Origin: Spirometra erinaceieuropaei
Lineage: Eukaryota; Platyhelminthes; Cestoda; Diphyllobothriidea; Diphyllobothriidae
DNA length: 64,000 nucleotides
Direction: 5' to 3'
Assembly: GCA_902702965.1 (NCBI GenBank)
Contig: CACRXP010000086.1
Coordinates: 1,400,800-1,464,799 of the forward strand
Shown here: positions 14,177 through 25,858 of the stretch, piece after piece
Layout: each line of letters opens with the position of its first letter
Numbering within the stretch: the first letter of the stretch is position 1
Program-made: the position numbers and the translations under genes
The notes under the pieces: model-generated
The model's database searches: none
What the model was told of the DNA's origin: nothing
What the model saw: only the letters and a program-made list of their open reading frames with translations

Positions 14177-14891
14177 CAGACGGTCTAACTCATGAAATGT
14201 CGTGGTTGAAATTTTATTGAGTAGTATTTCATATATTTTGTATTAATATTTGTGTTTGTTGACTTTATTTGGGGGTACAGAAGGCTTTTTACACGAGAAA
14301 GATTCATTTAAACTCTGCTTTATTAAAGGAGAACAGGCCAGATTGGGCTGAAATCCGATCTTTCTCTGAATGTAGGTCATTTCCTACGCTACTGAAATAC
14401 ACAGGTCGAAATCTCATGTTTATGCGTATTATGCTGTGGAGAAAGATCAACGTAAACAAGAAAAGTGTAAAATAAATCTCTTTTAAAGAAGGAAAATTGA
14501 ATTTTGCGTCCATTAAAACCACCTGGAGGCTGTAAAATTTCTATTTTGGCATATTTCTGGCGCTTTTGTCATAAAAATTTGTAATAAACTTGTTTGACAG
14601 TAGTTTGTTATACCACGCCGAGAATTGTTAGGCGCAAACGAATAAATATCGAGTACACGCGACATGCTGTCACCCTTCTGTGAAGATGTTAACTATAAAT
14701 TTAATTCCGAAAAGAATGCAGGATTCTAAACTTCGTCAACAGAATGCCATGATCAAGTCGTTTTAAAGAAGACAACGTAAGAAAACGTTTTTATTTGCTA
14801 AGATTTATATTTATGATCGGCCTTTATTGAGAAAAAGCATGTATTCCTGTGAGGAAATCGCATTCAAGGTAGGTCTGCGAAGTCGAGCCAG

Positions 14892-15420
14892 ATGGTCTTA
14901 TGGGGAAAGAACTTTCCGAAGGGCCATGCCGCACCGACAGCGACCTTCAAGAATTGCCGGCAGTTAATGGTTTGGATGGCTGTCAGGTCCGGAGGGCGTC
15001 CAGCCTGGAGATCTACTAAGGACACCACCAACAGCAAAGGGTTCGTCGATATTATAAAGGAAGTCCTCGCTTAAAGCAACACCCAAGGAGGCCGAATGAA
15101 TGCCACAATTTTACACGATAATGTTCTTGCCAATCGATTTAAAGAGGTATGAATCTGATAACGCTCGTAACTGTAATATAATAATTTAGGGAAATGACTA
15201 GCCTCTGCGCACGTGCCTTCCAATAGTCCGGATTTCAATCCTATTGAAGATTTTTTCACACTTAACGTGGCAAAATTGGCACAAGGCAAAGGAGAATCTT
15301 CCCGTGCAAGTAAAAGATGTTTTTGGGTGCTAGATGACCACACTGAACAATTCGCTATAGGCAATCCGGCCATCTCCATGTCTGAGAGACTTCCCATTGC
15401 GTTAACTGCGAATCGATAGT
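14892..15420 (+). pseudogene. Tc1/mariner-type transposase remnant
   Basis: The frame from 14892 contains LMVWMAVRSGGRP, matching the MVWG block of Tc1/mariner transposases, then GFVDIIKEVL. After a stop, TILHDNVLANRFKEV stands where QDNAPxH (second catalytic Asp) is expected (15105-15140). In another frame, SNSPDFNPIEDF (15215-15250) matches SPDLNPIEN, with the last acidic catalytic residue. The D-to-E spacing of about 40 residues fits the DDE/D family. Stops and frameshifts make it inactive. It may be the source of the transposase that once moved the fold-back elements. Confidence 0.75.
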
Positions 15421-15779
15421 CAACAGAGCCCTGGTTTTTGAAATTTGTTATTAACTTTCTTCATTTCCCCCTTTTAATGTACCTCGTTTCCTTATATATT
15501 TTAAATTCAGCCTTTTTGAGGCATCCGTAATATAGCCGCTTCGCGTAATTCTATTTTTGAGTGAAAAGTAATTAGTCCACGTTAGTGTATATTGATTTGT
15601 GAATCCAACTATGTCGTATTTTTAGGAACGGTCATTTTAACCGCTGTAGGACTTTGGGAAACGCAGCGGAGGCGGATTTTGCTTTATAGGGCTTTTTTGT
15701 GAAACACATGACATTTCCTAACTAAACAAATATTTTGACAAATTCGGAATAATTCATTTCGAAAGAAATGCGGAAAACG

Positions 15780-15877
15780 CGGCGCCTCGGTGGCATTCAA
15801 ACCTACGACAGTCAGGGAAGGCTTTAGGACAGCCAAATCTCTAGCCACCTGAGCTGCGAGGCCCCACCGGGAGACGT
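15780..15877 (-). repeat. tRNA-like SINE head (degenerate cloverleaf)
   Basis: On the minus strand a tRNA-like fold can be drawn. An acceptor stem of GGGGCCTCG with CGAGGCGCC has one mismatch. There is a D-arm CAGCTCAGGTGGCTAGAG, an anticodon-like stem GGCT/AGCC with a 7 nt loop GTCCTAA, and a B-box-like GGTTTGAATGCC. The T-stem has two mismatches and the variable region is long, so this is a tRNA-derived repeat rather than a working tRNA gene. Confidence 0.5.
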
Positions 15878-16093
15878 AAGTTTAATCACATTTAGATCAA
15901 CTTACCCACCCCCCCCCCGCCAGCCTACCGCAATGTTTGAAATCTGATATAGTAAGCAGACTGCCCAAGCAGGATTTTCTAAGCAATCCATTCAGAATCC
16001 ACCAAATGACTACCTGGCTCAGGTATTTAATAGGTATCCCACCGAGGTCAACGAGTTGGGTCAGAATGAATTTCATGAGTTATCACACCTGTA

Positions 16094-17369
16094 GGAAGCT
16101 CTTGAAAGCCAGACCACGTGCTGCCGCCATCTTGTAGGAAATTCTAGAAAGCGCACCCCTTTAGGTGCGCGCGCGCCGAACCTTTCCATATTTATACGCC
16201 AGGCACTTAGTCGCAATTTAGCTTCTCGTGTAAGGCGTACATATAATAAATTAATAAAATTCTAAATTAAGCAAAATAACCCTGGCCTAAATTTGTTTAA
16301 CTTTCCCCCTTGACTTTTTTTAGCCGGAGACGGACGGAGGAAGGCCAGAGAAACTAGGATCTATTTGTATGGGCACAATGAAAACTTGAGCAAATGATGT
16401 GCTCGGAAAGAGGGAATACTGTGTTTTCTTGTATTTGTTCGATATTTCCTAAGCTATTCTCCAAGGAAGACTGACAGAATGAACAGTATTCAGCCTTTTG
16501 GCCTTAGCCGCTCTTGTCCTGTACCCGCAGAGTCATGTGACCAAACTCGGAAAAAGTCCTCTGCCTTGCGACAGATGGTGAACACTGGTAAGATTGCAGA
16601 AATGGAAATTCTCCTTGCCAATCTAAGCCAGTCTAGTTCTCGGACAAAAATAAATTCAGTGGACGTGCAAATCAAGTGGCAGATGCGCATTTGGAAAGAA
16701 CTACTAACTAACACTGTATTTCTCACATTTGCTTAGAGAAACTCAAGCCAATTTCCGCTCATTTTCGATTAGGTGCAGGAAAGAAGCTAGAGCTGCGTAG
16801 CACATGGAGCTTAAAAAATCTTTTGGTTGGTGTTTGCCGGTCAACAAAAGTACTTGGTGCATGGTTCTATCGAACAGCTCGAGTTACAGAGGGTTGACTG
16901 TTTTAAGCAGTTACAATGAATTATTTCCCCTCTTGTAACTTACAAGTTCACCTTGGCTTGGAACTTAACATTTACCAGAAAGTGTCCATTCATACAAGGC
17001 CTCTCAACACTTTGCAAGTCGAAAAACATTCATCCGCCTTGTTCTCTTTATCTTGGGAAATCGGACAAGGTCTTTTTGGGAACTTAAAAGAACATTCGTC
17101 TGGCTTGAATTGCCTAAGCTCTTTTTATCAAGATTTTAAAGCCCAGGGACTTTTTGGATTCTATATTTGGTACTTAATACGATTAAGTAACAGTTATAAA
17201 TAATTTTACGACCGGTCAAAGTATGGGGCGCATACTTCTGCACGCGTGACAGTTCGACCGTCTCTACGCGCCAGCTTTGGAACATCCCATGTGCAACGTA
17301 AAATGCTGAGACGTGTGGAGGAAGACTAAGTGAGATGGAAAAAGGTACGTAGATATCATAAAAATCCGA
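16094..17369. other. Unassigned stretch with a small hairpin
   Basis: No gene recognised. A perfect 7 bp stem GCGCACC/GGTGCGC with a six-base loop lies at 16151-16170, next to a GCGCGCGC run. Confidence 0.4.
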
Positions 17370-18000
17370 ACACAAATCTGAGGGAAGTTATTAATTTGTC
17401 ATCATTTAGACCCATCTCGAAATACAAGTCAGTCGGATTTTTAAAGCTTTCCACCAATGGCGACATCCAAACATCCGTGGGAAGGACATCCCATAGTTTA
17501 CCCACCCTAATGAATTGTCCGTTGAAAGCGAACTTCTAATGAGTGAAACCAGGAGTTGTTTGTGATGACGAATTCAGAGAATTCACAATACAGAATACTT
17601 TTAAAAGGTCTGCGTTCATTTGATCATAACTTGAAGAAAACGAATTGAGATTTGTCAAGTGGCTTATATAAAGCAACGAGCTTTGACCCTTAAACATTTC
17701 AACGGTCCTTTTTAGAATTATTCCAGCACATTTCAGATCTTGAATTCCCCAACCTTTCCGGGGTTGTATGACGTACTCGGAATACAACCTCAGGAATGTT
17801 CCGATGATCTTGGGAAAAAGGTCTTCATCAGAATCCTCGAAGGCCCTCTTGGTATCGTACAAAAGAGAAGGTGGAGCTTTTTCCGCATTCGGACTATAAG
17901 GGAACGACTTTAAGGTTTCGACAGCGGAACAGTGAGACTGGCTCAGGCTTCTACGCTTTGTAAGCTGTCCATTTTGAAAAAGTAGATCTTTTGGTCAACG
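17370..18000 (-). mobile_element. LINE C-terminal (thumb/connector) fragment
   Basis: The minus frame at 17862-17536 reads DTKRAFEDSDEDLFPKI, FLRLYSEYVIQP and LTNLNSFSSSYDQMNADLL. This is the region of CR1/Jockey-like LINEs after the RT, where IKRAF..RPHLEY..LTNLKLFSLSYRQLRGDLL is usual. A shifted frame to 17370 continues with KLWDVLPTDVWMSPLVESFK. It is a pseudogenic relic without RT catalytic motifs. The start near 18000 is approximate. Confidence 0.75.
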
Positions 18001-19149
18001 GATCTGGACAGTCTACTTAGGCGAATTAAAGTACATCAGCTAATGTTGCACCGCTAAAGCCAAAGACCTTACCACGTCTTCAACTGATTTGACCCGATCC
18101 ACGGACTAGTTTCTTCGGCAGCATTGGGAATTACAGTTTAATTCTTCATATCGTTTACAAACGCTACTGTTTTTCTGTCTTCGCGTTTTGTACTATGGCC
18201 CACACACACCGAAAAGAAGTAGGTTCTATTACTGCATTCTAGGGAACTGTATTCTTGAGCAACGATGAGAATAACTTGGAAACGACCTATAAAATGTTGT
18301 CGGCGAGGACCGTTTCCAGATTTCACAACAGTCACTGGTGTGGTACAGTATCGATGGCGTTTAAAGTCACTGAAAGGGATCTAGGCTGCACGCCCTATAC
18401 TGAACGCTCGAGTCCAGGCGTGGAGAGGTCGCAGCATTTTGGTCATGCAGGATCCTCCTTCCTGGAAATCGTGTTGGCAGTTCGATAGCAAGTTCCGATT
18501 CTACTACGTTGGTAGATTTTCGAGCTCATTCTGTATCGCATGTAGACCGAACTTATGAGCCTGCATTTTCACACCGACGTTTCTAGGAGGGAATATGTTG
18601 CCTTAGCTTCCAGTCGAAAAGAAGAGTTACGGCATCAGCTAAACTCTTAGGGCGCATTGGAGAGGGGTACAAGAAGGTCACTGGCAAGTCAGTTCAGAAA
18701 TTTTGAGGAAATCGCATCTGGATTTTTTCGGTTATTTCCGGCTAAGATCTTGTAAAAAGAGGAGATCGCTCATTATTTGAATCAACACCATGTCCTACAT
18801 TTGATGAAAGAACCCTGTTTCGTTTGTGTCACCCTCGTAGAGAAGCCGTTAAATATGTTTCACGTTCTGTCTGTTGTCAGCGGTTTCAACGCTCTCTTTA
18901 GTTTCATTAATGGGGTTGAACTTTTGTCCTTCGTAATTCTTCGTGGATGGCCGCAGTCGTGTAATTTTTTCGAATTTGTGACGCGTTTTCACGAGCACGC
19001 TTCCCAGTTTGTATCACTGTGTGTTATAATTGGTGAAATAGTCAACTTGATTATTATTATTATCATTACAGAACTTTCCCCGGTCATACACGGAAATCAA
19101 AACTCCCTGCAATACGATCGACCTTGTTCTAAATTTCATGAGGGCACCA

Positions 19150-19217
19150 ATTCCCGTGTCCTAACCACAACTCTAAACCATAACCCTAATCTTCCTGGAA
19201 TTTAACGCAAGATCACT
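19150..19217 (-). repeat. CCCTAA-rich patch with one related terminal repeat
   Basis: Contains CCATAACCCTAATC and CCTAACCACAACTCTAAAC, then the TTTAACGCAAGATCAC end that resembles the 46.1 kb element. It is probably a broken copy of it. Confidence 0.4.
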
Positions 19218-19711
19218 TGCACCACGGATGATCCTATCCCCGATTCTACCTACCTTTTTTCCAATTCCTGTTTTTTAGTATTTTTTAGTTTGCCATTTAG
19301 TAACCTCAGCCTCGTGTTTCAATGCCCGTTAGTAAGCCCCCCTTTAACACCCTCGGTCTTCGGTTGACGCTAGCCACTGCCACCAACTTATTCCCCTTTT
19401 GCAGGAAAGTAACAGCCAAGTATTTCTACGATGTGGCGCGTGGAGGAATATGGCGTGCAAGTGTTGGCCAAACCGCTGGTTAAAGTGACCCAGCCACCAG
19501 GCGTATACTCCGGAACGTGTGAGCTACCGTCAATACTCTGAATCAGACAAACCCATCCCGTCAGGGGTGCGCGGAAAAGTGTTGGCTATCCCCCCCCCCA
19601 CCTTCCAGCCCTTCCCCAACTGTTGAAGTCACGCTGACCAAAACCTAAACTAATCTTGAAGGTTAGAGGGAGGTTGTGTTGGCTAGTTGCACGGTCGGAG
19701 TGTTTGGTGTC

Positions 19712-19790
19712 CGCAACTCTGAGTTAGAGCGCCCGGGCTAAAATCTGATGGTCAGTAGTTTGAAGTAGCTCGGCGATACTCGCGTTTCGG
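19712..19790 (+). repeat. Possible tRNA-like repeat head
   Basis: GAGTTAGAGCGCCCGGGCTA followed 30 bases later by GTAGTTTGAAGTAGC resembles the D-arm, anticodon arm and T-arm of a tRNA in order. The stems are poor. Weak call. Confidence 0.25.
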
Positions 19791-20224
19791 TTGTGTGTGT
19801 ATGTGTGTTCTCGTACCGGTTAGTTTACTTTCGTTAAATTTTTTAAAACATAATCGGTATGTCTGTTCGATTAGTATAATGACTTATAGCCCAGTAAAAG
19901 AAGCACAAATTGCATCAGGCCTCTTGCTTTAAGGAATCGGAGTTCGTTATTCAGCAAGAAATTAATACCTGTTGGCTCCCAAAGCTTAACGATTACGCCA
20001 AAAACTTATCTCGACAAACTTTAACAGGCTCGTAAATCATGGATGGTAACGTAGGCTTCCACACCGTTGAGAGGACATCTGCATTTCTTTAAAAATTGGG
20101 GATTTGTTGAAAATGTCGAACCTAGCTACCCAGTCAATCTTAAAATAGCTTACTGGCATAAAGTTGAGGATAACGCCTGGACTAGAAAAGCCATTGGATG
20201 GCGTCGTCCAGTTTACGTTTTTGG

Positions 20225-20480
20225 ACATGATGTCTTCAATGAGGTTCTGGCACGATCATACTACGGGCCACGAGCTAGCAATTTTGCGTTTCCTCCTAGT
20301 ATTCTTACGACGAATGTCACAAATCATACTGCGTTGGAGGTACGCTCGCCGATCGGGTTACGAGATGTACTCCTCCCGTTGTATCTTGAGGCTCAATCTA
20401 GAGCCCTCACAGACAGGTGTACTGCGAAGAAGGCGAATGGAGATTACCAAAAAAGATAAGGAAGCCTGTTAGTTCCATTT
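20225..20480 (-). repeat. S1-related SINE body, inverted
   Basis: Similar on the minus strand to 20721-20957: TTGAGGCTCAATCTAGAGCC (20386-20405) corresponds to CTGAGGCTCACTGTAGAGCC read from the other copy, and the AGATAAGGAAG...TTCCATTTCTG segment matches its tail. The pair can form a ~0.7 kb inverted repeat. Confidence 0.5.
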
Positions 20481-20720
20481 CTGGCTTATTATCCAACATC
20501 ATACTGATTTAGTTATCATACTCTCAGCATGAATATTAGTTAGATTTACTTCAGTAACTCTTTTATGAAATCGTTTACGGGTAGACATCACTTGACAGCC
20601 GTGGGAGTCCAGGAATACAGCCGAAACTATACTCAAATTTCATGCACTGGCTGTGGGGGAGGTTAAAATGCTCGAAACCGAAAACTTATGGGGATCATTG
20701 GGCGGCCCAGCGATGAGTAT

Positions 20721-20957
20721 TTAGTCTGGGTTTGAATAAGACTGGAAAAATGCAACTAACATGTCAGAAATGGCACTCAAGTCTCCCTTGTCTTTGTCAA
20801 GACTCCTTTCATTAAGTATTCCTGATCGCAAGTCGACTGCCTGGGAGGCTCTACAGTGAGCCTCAGGGTACAGCGGGACGAGCGGGTCATGCGACCCGAC
20901 CGGTGAATGCACTTCCAACATAGGTTTATGTTTCCGATTGCAACCTACAGGACAACG
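20721..20957 (+). repeat. S1-related SINE body
   Basis: Contains the S1 tail CTCCCTTGTCTTTGTCA (20783-20799), then a GC-rich segment with GGCTCTACAGTGAGCCTCAG and TGCGACCCGACCGG, directly followed by the next S1 head at 20958. An inverted copy lies at 20225-20480. Confidence 0.5.
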
Positions 20958-21125
20958 TACTCGTGGCTCATTTGGTAGGGCGGTGGACTCAATAACACCC
21001 GGTGGTCAAAGAACGCGGGTTCGAGGCTCAATTACGGCAAATCTCGGATTTGAGTGAGACTGATTGAAGACGATTAATAATTCCCTTTTCCTCGTCGGGA
21101 CTCCCTTCAACATAACAAATATTTA
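20958..21125 (+). repeat. tRNA-headed SINE, family S1
   Basis: A-box TGGCTCATTTGG (20964-20975) and B-box GGTTCGAGGCT (21018-21028) in tRNA-like spacing, with GCGGTGGACT after the A-box as in the 11.6 kb copy. The tail reads CCCTTTTCCTCGTCGGGACT (about 21082-21101). Confidence 0.6.
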
Positions 21126-21743
21126 TACATCCTTGACTATCTGTGGGTCGAACGTGAATACTATATCATTATTTCACCGAAACTGATTACATTCAGCTCA
21201 AACATTCATGTCCACTTTCAGACCCAACCCAGTAAGGCTTGTGCCGAAAAATGCACTCCCAGTTCGCACATTAATTTTTGAGGAAATTGGAAAGGCAGCA
21301 AAACATCTCGACCTATAAGAATGATTATCGCACTTTATCTTCTAGATCTTACTGTCCTTATACATAGGCTATCTGCTTTGCGGTCTTCTGGACACACAAA
21401 CAATCGGTTTCCAAATGTAGAAGTAGCATCAACTTCTTCGAATGATGTATCATTGGTGAGTCGGCCATGAGAACCGTCTCGTCGTCCCATGTATCTTAAC
21501 TTTTCCGTCATTTCGCAGATAAGGAAATGGGCTTTCTGTTTGAAAGGATTAAAGGTAGGTCAGGGACTTTTGTTTGTCAGCACGCCTGCCCAAGGTAACA
21601 GGATTTCCACGACTAAAATTCCGAGCATCTGGGACTCCGTGATCGCCCGGCGACTGCCGCAAAACGTCAGTCAAACGTGAGTATCCTAAAAAGGTGGCGG
21701 TCGAAGAACAAATACGTGTGCCTTTTTCCCTAGTACGCATATA

Positions 21744-21842
21744 GGAAAGGGGGGAGGAGAAGGAGGAGGAGGAGGAGGAGGAGGAGGAAGAGGAAGAGGA
21801 AGTAAAGAGAAGTAGATAAATAAGAAGAGAGAAGAGAGACCT
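21744..21842 (+). repeat. (GGA)n / purine tract
   Basis: About 100 bases of almost pure purine, with a core of about 10 GGA triplets (21759-21788) and then degenerate GAAGA. It creates a false poly-Ser ORF on the minus strand. Confidence 0.9.
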
Positions 21843-22520
21843 ACAGCCCTCGTCTGAAGTGGAAGATTGATGTATACGCACGAGGGCGGTGGCAATTTCA
21901 GTCAAGGGAGAAAACGACTTCAGTTGGGTAGAATTTACGAAAAGACCACACAGGTGAGAGCTCTTTTTCAGGACGGAAACCCGTATTCCGTGGTTGGCGG
22001 CAAAACAGTTCATAGAATTTGGCAGCGAATAAGAAGTCGCAGTGAAGTCTGGCTCTGTTGGTTCGAAGGAACAGGCATGCCGATGATGCACGTACGACGG
22101 AAGCGAAACGCCTGTAAAACCACCAGCTCGTTCCCATACAAGACCCCGACCCAACCTAGAAAATACTGGAAAATGCCAAAAATGCTAGCTATGGAAAAAA
22201 CGACTGAGCCGATTCTGTGCGGCCCTTGCCTGCTATTACCCGGCTGAAGGACGTCTAAATTACCATTGACTGCCTATTCATGACTTCGAATTGTTTAATT
22301 AGCGGATTTTTTGATCCTTTAGACCACGACAGGAGTGGGCGCGGCTCTTTGGGATTGGAGTCGCATAGAGTCTCACGATGATAATATCTTAAGTAACGTG
22401 GTTATTTTCGTGAGTTTTTCTTACTACTGAAAAAGAATGTTTAGGAGAGGAGGGAGTGAGGTGGAGCCTGCACAGGTTTTCCTCACTACCATGAAATGGC
22501 GCTGTAACCGTGTCTGTCCA

Positions 22521-22583
22521 GGTGGTGATGATGGTGGTGGTGGTGGTGGTGGTGCTGGTGCTGGTGATGGTGTTGGTGGTGGT
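22521..22583 (+). repeat. (GGT)n microsatellite
   Basis: About 21 GGT triplets with GAT and GCT interruptions. Confidence 0.9.
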
Positions 22584-23884
22584 CATCGCATCTCGACGGA
22601 CAAAGAATTTTGTTGGGCGAATATTCACTCCACCATAATAGAATATCATTGTCATAACATCGGCAGAACTCATAATTATTTATTCGGACACCGTCAGGCC
22701 TTCGGAGACAACTTTTCCATGCACGCTCTTCCCACTCACCCTAGTAGGTTCCATTGACCTTCTTTTGAGCACCGTTAGGACGAAAGACACAAAAAGGCAG
22801 AAAAGAGAATCAGTTTGTGGAGTGCATGATTCAGTGCGAAGGAGATTTCCCTAACCACCCTCATAAGTCCAAATCCTAGTTGGCGCTTTTGGGCTTCTGT
22901 CTTGGGTGCGCATGCGAACCCTCAAACAGCGGTAGCAGGCTCTTCATTATCCGAGCTAGCGTTTGCGCGTTCGACCGGGTGGGCTCATCTCTCCTGTGGG
23001 ATTTGTTCAGAAAAAGCCCTCAGTTTTCTGGCCGCCCTTCTCTGCCCCTCTCATGCATGGACAAGACAGTTTTAAAGCACAAGGATAAGGGATTTGAGAC
23101 CAGAAGCGGGTGACCATGGCTAGTACTTGACTCCTTTCATGGCAAAATGGGCATAATTATAGAGGACAGGGATTCGGCTAGTTTACGGAGAAAACAAGGA
23201 ATTTTGCTGTCTTACGAAGCAAACCGGACGAATTCAGTCCTAAACCAGTTTGGGTGGCAGAAAACTCTCGTCCCATGGTAGTTGAGGCTGATTTCAGGCA
23301 CCAGAATTGCTTCGATTGGCAATACTCGTATGATAGCCCGCGCTAAGCAAGGGATTCAGAACGTTAGCGTGTAAAAAGAAGAGTGAGCATCTTTTAACTG
23401 TATTTTCGCCAACACCTGACCGCTGCAATAAGTATTCCATTAAAAGGTCGGTGATATAGTCGGTGAAAATCAAATAATTTTATCTTAGCGGATGTATCAT
23501 CCACAGCCCTGTAGGTAAAATCTCCCTTTTTTATTTTTTTGATGTTCTAGGTATTAGCAAACAGGTGAGTTGGGCAGAATATTTATGGAATCTACTGATC
23601 TATCTAAACTCAACTGGTTCCTTGTTTGCTCTAGACCCCAAGTTGTTATGACATAGAAACGGGATACTAGCATTTTGTGAACAAATTTCAAAAACTTTTA
23701 AGAATATAAATTTAAAACCTTGCGACCAAATAACATTCCTTGCTCCGACTCGCACAGCGGGTTAAATTACTTCTGGAATTACAAAGTCAACTTCTTATAC
23801 GCATCACATCCCTAGCTGTAACGCGCACAGTAGCATAAACTGTACTGTCAAAAACCAAAAAGTTTTTTTGGCTGACAATGGAAA

Positions 23885-24005
23885 ATAAGAACACACACGA
23901 CCATATGCCATATCTCTCCAAAAGGGATCGAACTGACGAAATCTCACTTACACACAACTAGGAGGTGCGTACTTCTTGAATCAGATGACTGAATATCCGG
24001 CGTGA
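23885..24005 (-). repeat. Possible tRNA-like repeat head
   Basis: On the minus strand a good B-box AGTTCGATCCC (23922-23932) follows an A-box-like CAGTCATCTGATTCAAG at tRNA-like distance. The flanking CTTTTGGAGAGATATGG has no clear acceptor partner. Weak call. Confidence 0.3.
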
Positions 24006-24415
24006 AACCAGGAGGTCGGCGATCCGAGGTCTTTTGTGTAACCGCTTCCTCTGGCTGTTTGAGTTTTCCGTTCTTCTACAGTGCGGTTTAATAAGTGTTC
24101 TTCTTTACAAAAACGCGAGGAAATAAACACTCAATATCTCCAGGTCAGGGCATAAATAGAAGCATTTTCTAATTTAGAATTTGTGATTTTCTCATTATGG
24201 AGACAGAACGTCTTTCGTGTGTAATTCTGGTGTATGCGTTTTGGGAGGCAAGTCATGTCGCAGACGAGCTCTTCAGTCCTGTCAGCCATTGCGCCAGTTC
24301 CCTGCATCAGGCAACTGACGGGTTCGGACAGTGGAGTCTTACCCGGGAGTGGGAAAAGACGGCAATGTCGACGGTCTCAGTGTACGTTCCTCGCCGCGAA
24401 ATGGGGGTAGAGAGT

Positions 24416-25407
24416 TACAGTAGGTGGACTAACTCATGAAACGTCAACCGAAATTCGGAAATGTGTTTTCTTTTCGAAAAGATTAGTTAAGTAGGGCTGT
24501 GGAGCTATTCAGCCTGCAATATAATTCTATAATATTTCAGTAACCTTAGGATGCCGGTTTTCGAGTGAACTTCCATTCGGTTGCATGCAAAAACCACACT
24601 CCGTAAAAAATTACTACTTTAGTAGCATGACTTTTTCTCATTGATTTCCGATGTCCCTAAAAGTCCAATTATATTTCATAAAAACATGCATAAAAATATC
24701 CCTTCTTTTGCTCATTCGGCAGGAAAGTGGGTCTTCTTCTAATTTTATACTCGAAGGAGGGATGTAATTCGGTTTTAAATAAGTTTTCCAATTCCCGAAT
24801 AATTTCGAACTCGCTCTACGATCACACTTGGATTCAGGGTTTCCAAACTACTAGTCGTGTATTTTCCGCGTACGGAAAACTCCATATTTCTCTATGGTAC
24901 TAAAGGAGAACCATATAGGGTTCATAAAATTAAGCATTGGATTTGATCTATATTGTTAACTTTACAAGCCACATTGGTAAATGCAGAGATATGACGATTT
25001 ATGAACGGCCATTTCACGAGATTTAAAAGTCTCACAATTAGAAACTTTAGAACCGAATTATGTCCCTCCTTCGAGTACAAAATCAGAAGACGTAATTACC
25101 TACCAAGTGAGCAAAAGACTGAATATTATTATGCATGCTTTCCACGAAATATAACTGGACCTTTAGGGGCATCGAAAATTAATGAGAAGACTTTGTGCTA
25201 CATAAGTAGTCATTTTTTACGGACTGTGGTTTTTTCATGCAGCCGGAAAGAAGTTCGTTCGAACGCCGACGTCCTGAGGTAATTGAATTGTTATAGAATT
25301 ATGTTTTATGACGATTAGTTTCACAATCCCACTTGGTTAATCTTTTCGAAACGAAAACGCATTTCGGAATTTCGGTTGACATTTCATGAGTTGACCCACC
25401 TACTGTA
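24416..25407. mobile_element. Fold-back element FB2
   Basis: 992 bp. It begins TACAGTAGGTGG and ends CCACCTACTGTA, both next to TA, as expected for a TA target duplication. The arms share CTCATGAAA(C/T)GTCAACCG and extend about 380 bp inwards with scattered mismatches. The loop resembles that of FB1 and FB4. No ORF is credible. Confidence 0.8.
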
Positions 25408-25549
25408 GGTCAACGACCAAGCGCACTTTCTTCGCCATAAAATTCCGATCCGCGTGAATCTGTCATGGTGCACCAAAAGTCGTGGCTTGAAAAATTTCTA
25501 AGTGAGAGAATACTTTGGACCTCGGTGTGTGTGTGTTTACGTGGAGTGG

Positions 25550-25858
25550 CCGACTGGTTGACCGAGAGTCAGGCCGCAATTGCCCCTTCTTACTGTGACT
25601 TCTATGGTACTCTCACCCACTGGGATCCGAGCAGGTGTGATGGCACGCCGAGGTGCGGGATTTCGCCGTGCTAGTCACCAGCATTTCCGGTCTTCTTGAC
25701 TCCGTCATGACACCGAGTCCAGGTTGTGGGGGAGGGGAGAGTGAGGTAGGTACAGCGCAAGTCTGCAGACTCACCCGCCGGTCACCATTCCTGTTCCCAA
25801 TCTGCTGTGAAACGCACGGTGGACATAGTCGGAAAGGACGGTCGAACTGTCATTAAGG
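25550..25858 (+). repeat. GC-rich dispersed repeat R1
   Basis: Copy with ACCGAGAGTCAGGCCGCAAT at its 5' side, GGGGGAGGGGAGAGTGAGGT (25729-25748) and AACGCACGGTGGACATAGTC (25809-25828) at its 3' side. It starts 140 bp after FB2. Confidence 0.65.

Larger units (their letters stand above)
14177..16093 (+). mobile_element. Possible full-length Tc1/mariner relic with fold-back-type termini
   Basis: The transposase remnant lies between two inverted motifs. The left one at about 14177-14203 reads GGTCTAACTCATGAAATGTC. The right one at 16068-16093 is, on the minus strand, TACAGGTGTGATAACTCATG. Both match the ends of the ~990 bp fold-back elements, and TA plus CAGT-type ends suit Tc1/mariner. A SINE-like insertion lies inside at 15.8 kb. 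The boundaries are inferred from short motifs only. Confidence 0.45.
18001..20224. other. Unassigned stretch
   Basis: Apart from the CCCTAA patch and a weak tRNA-like head listed separately, I see only random-looking ORFs. A 142-codon frame at 18777-19205 runs into the CCCTAA patch and is not credible. Confidence 0.4.
21126..24415. other. Unassigned stretch with GGA and GGT repeats
   Basis: The longest minus frame (21549-22154) is open mainly because of the purine tract (poly-Ser) and has no recognised domain. No gene is supported. Confidence 0.4.

Noticed and set aside
18777..19205. 142-codon frame with a hydrophobic segment
   Set aside because: It has no ATG at its 5' end, ends in telomere-like repeat DNA and has a poly-Ile run from ATT repeats.
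21549..22154. 201-codon minus-strand frame with a poly-Ser stretch
   Set aside because: Kept open by the GGA tract, with no recognised domain on either side and an equally long overlapping plus frame.
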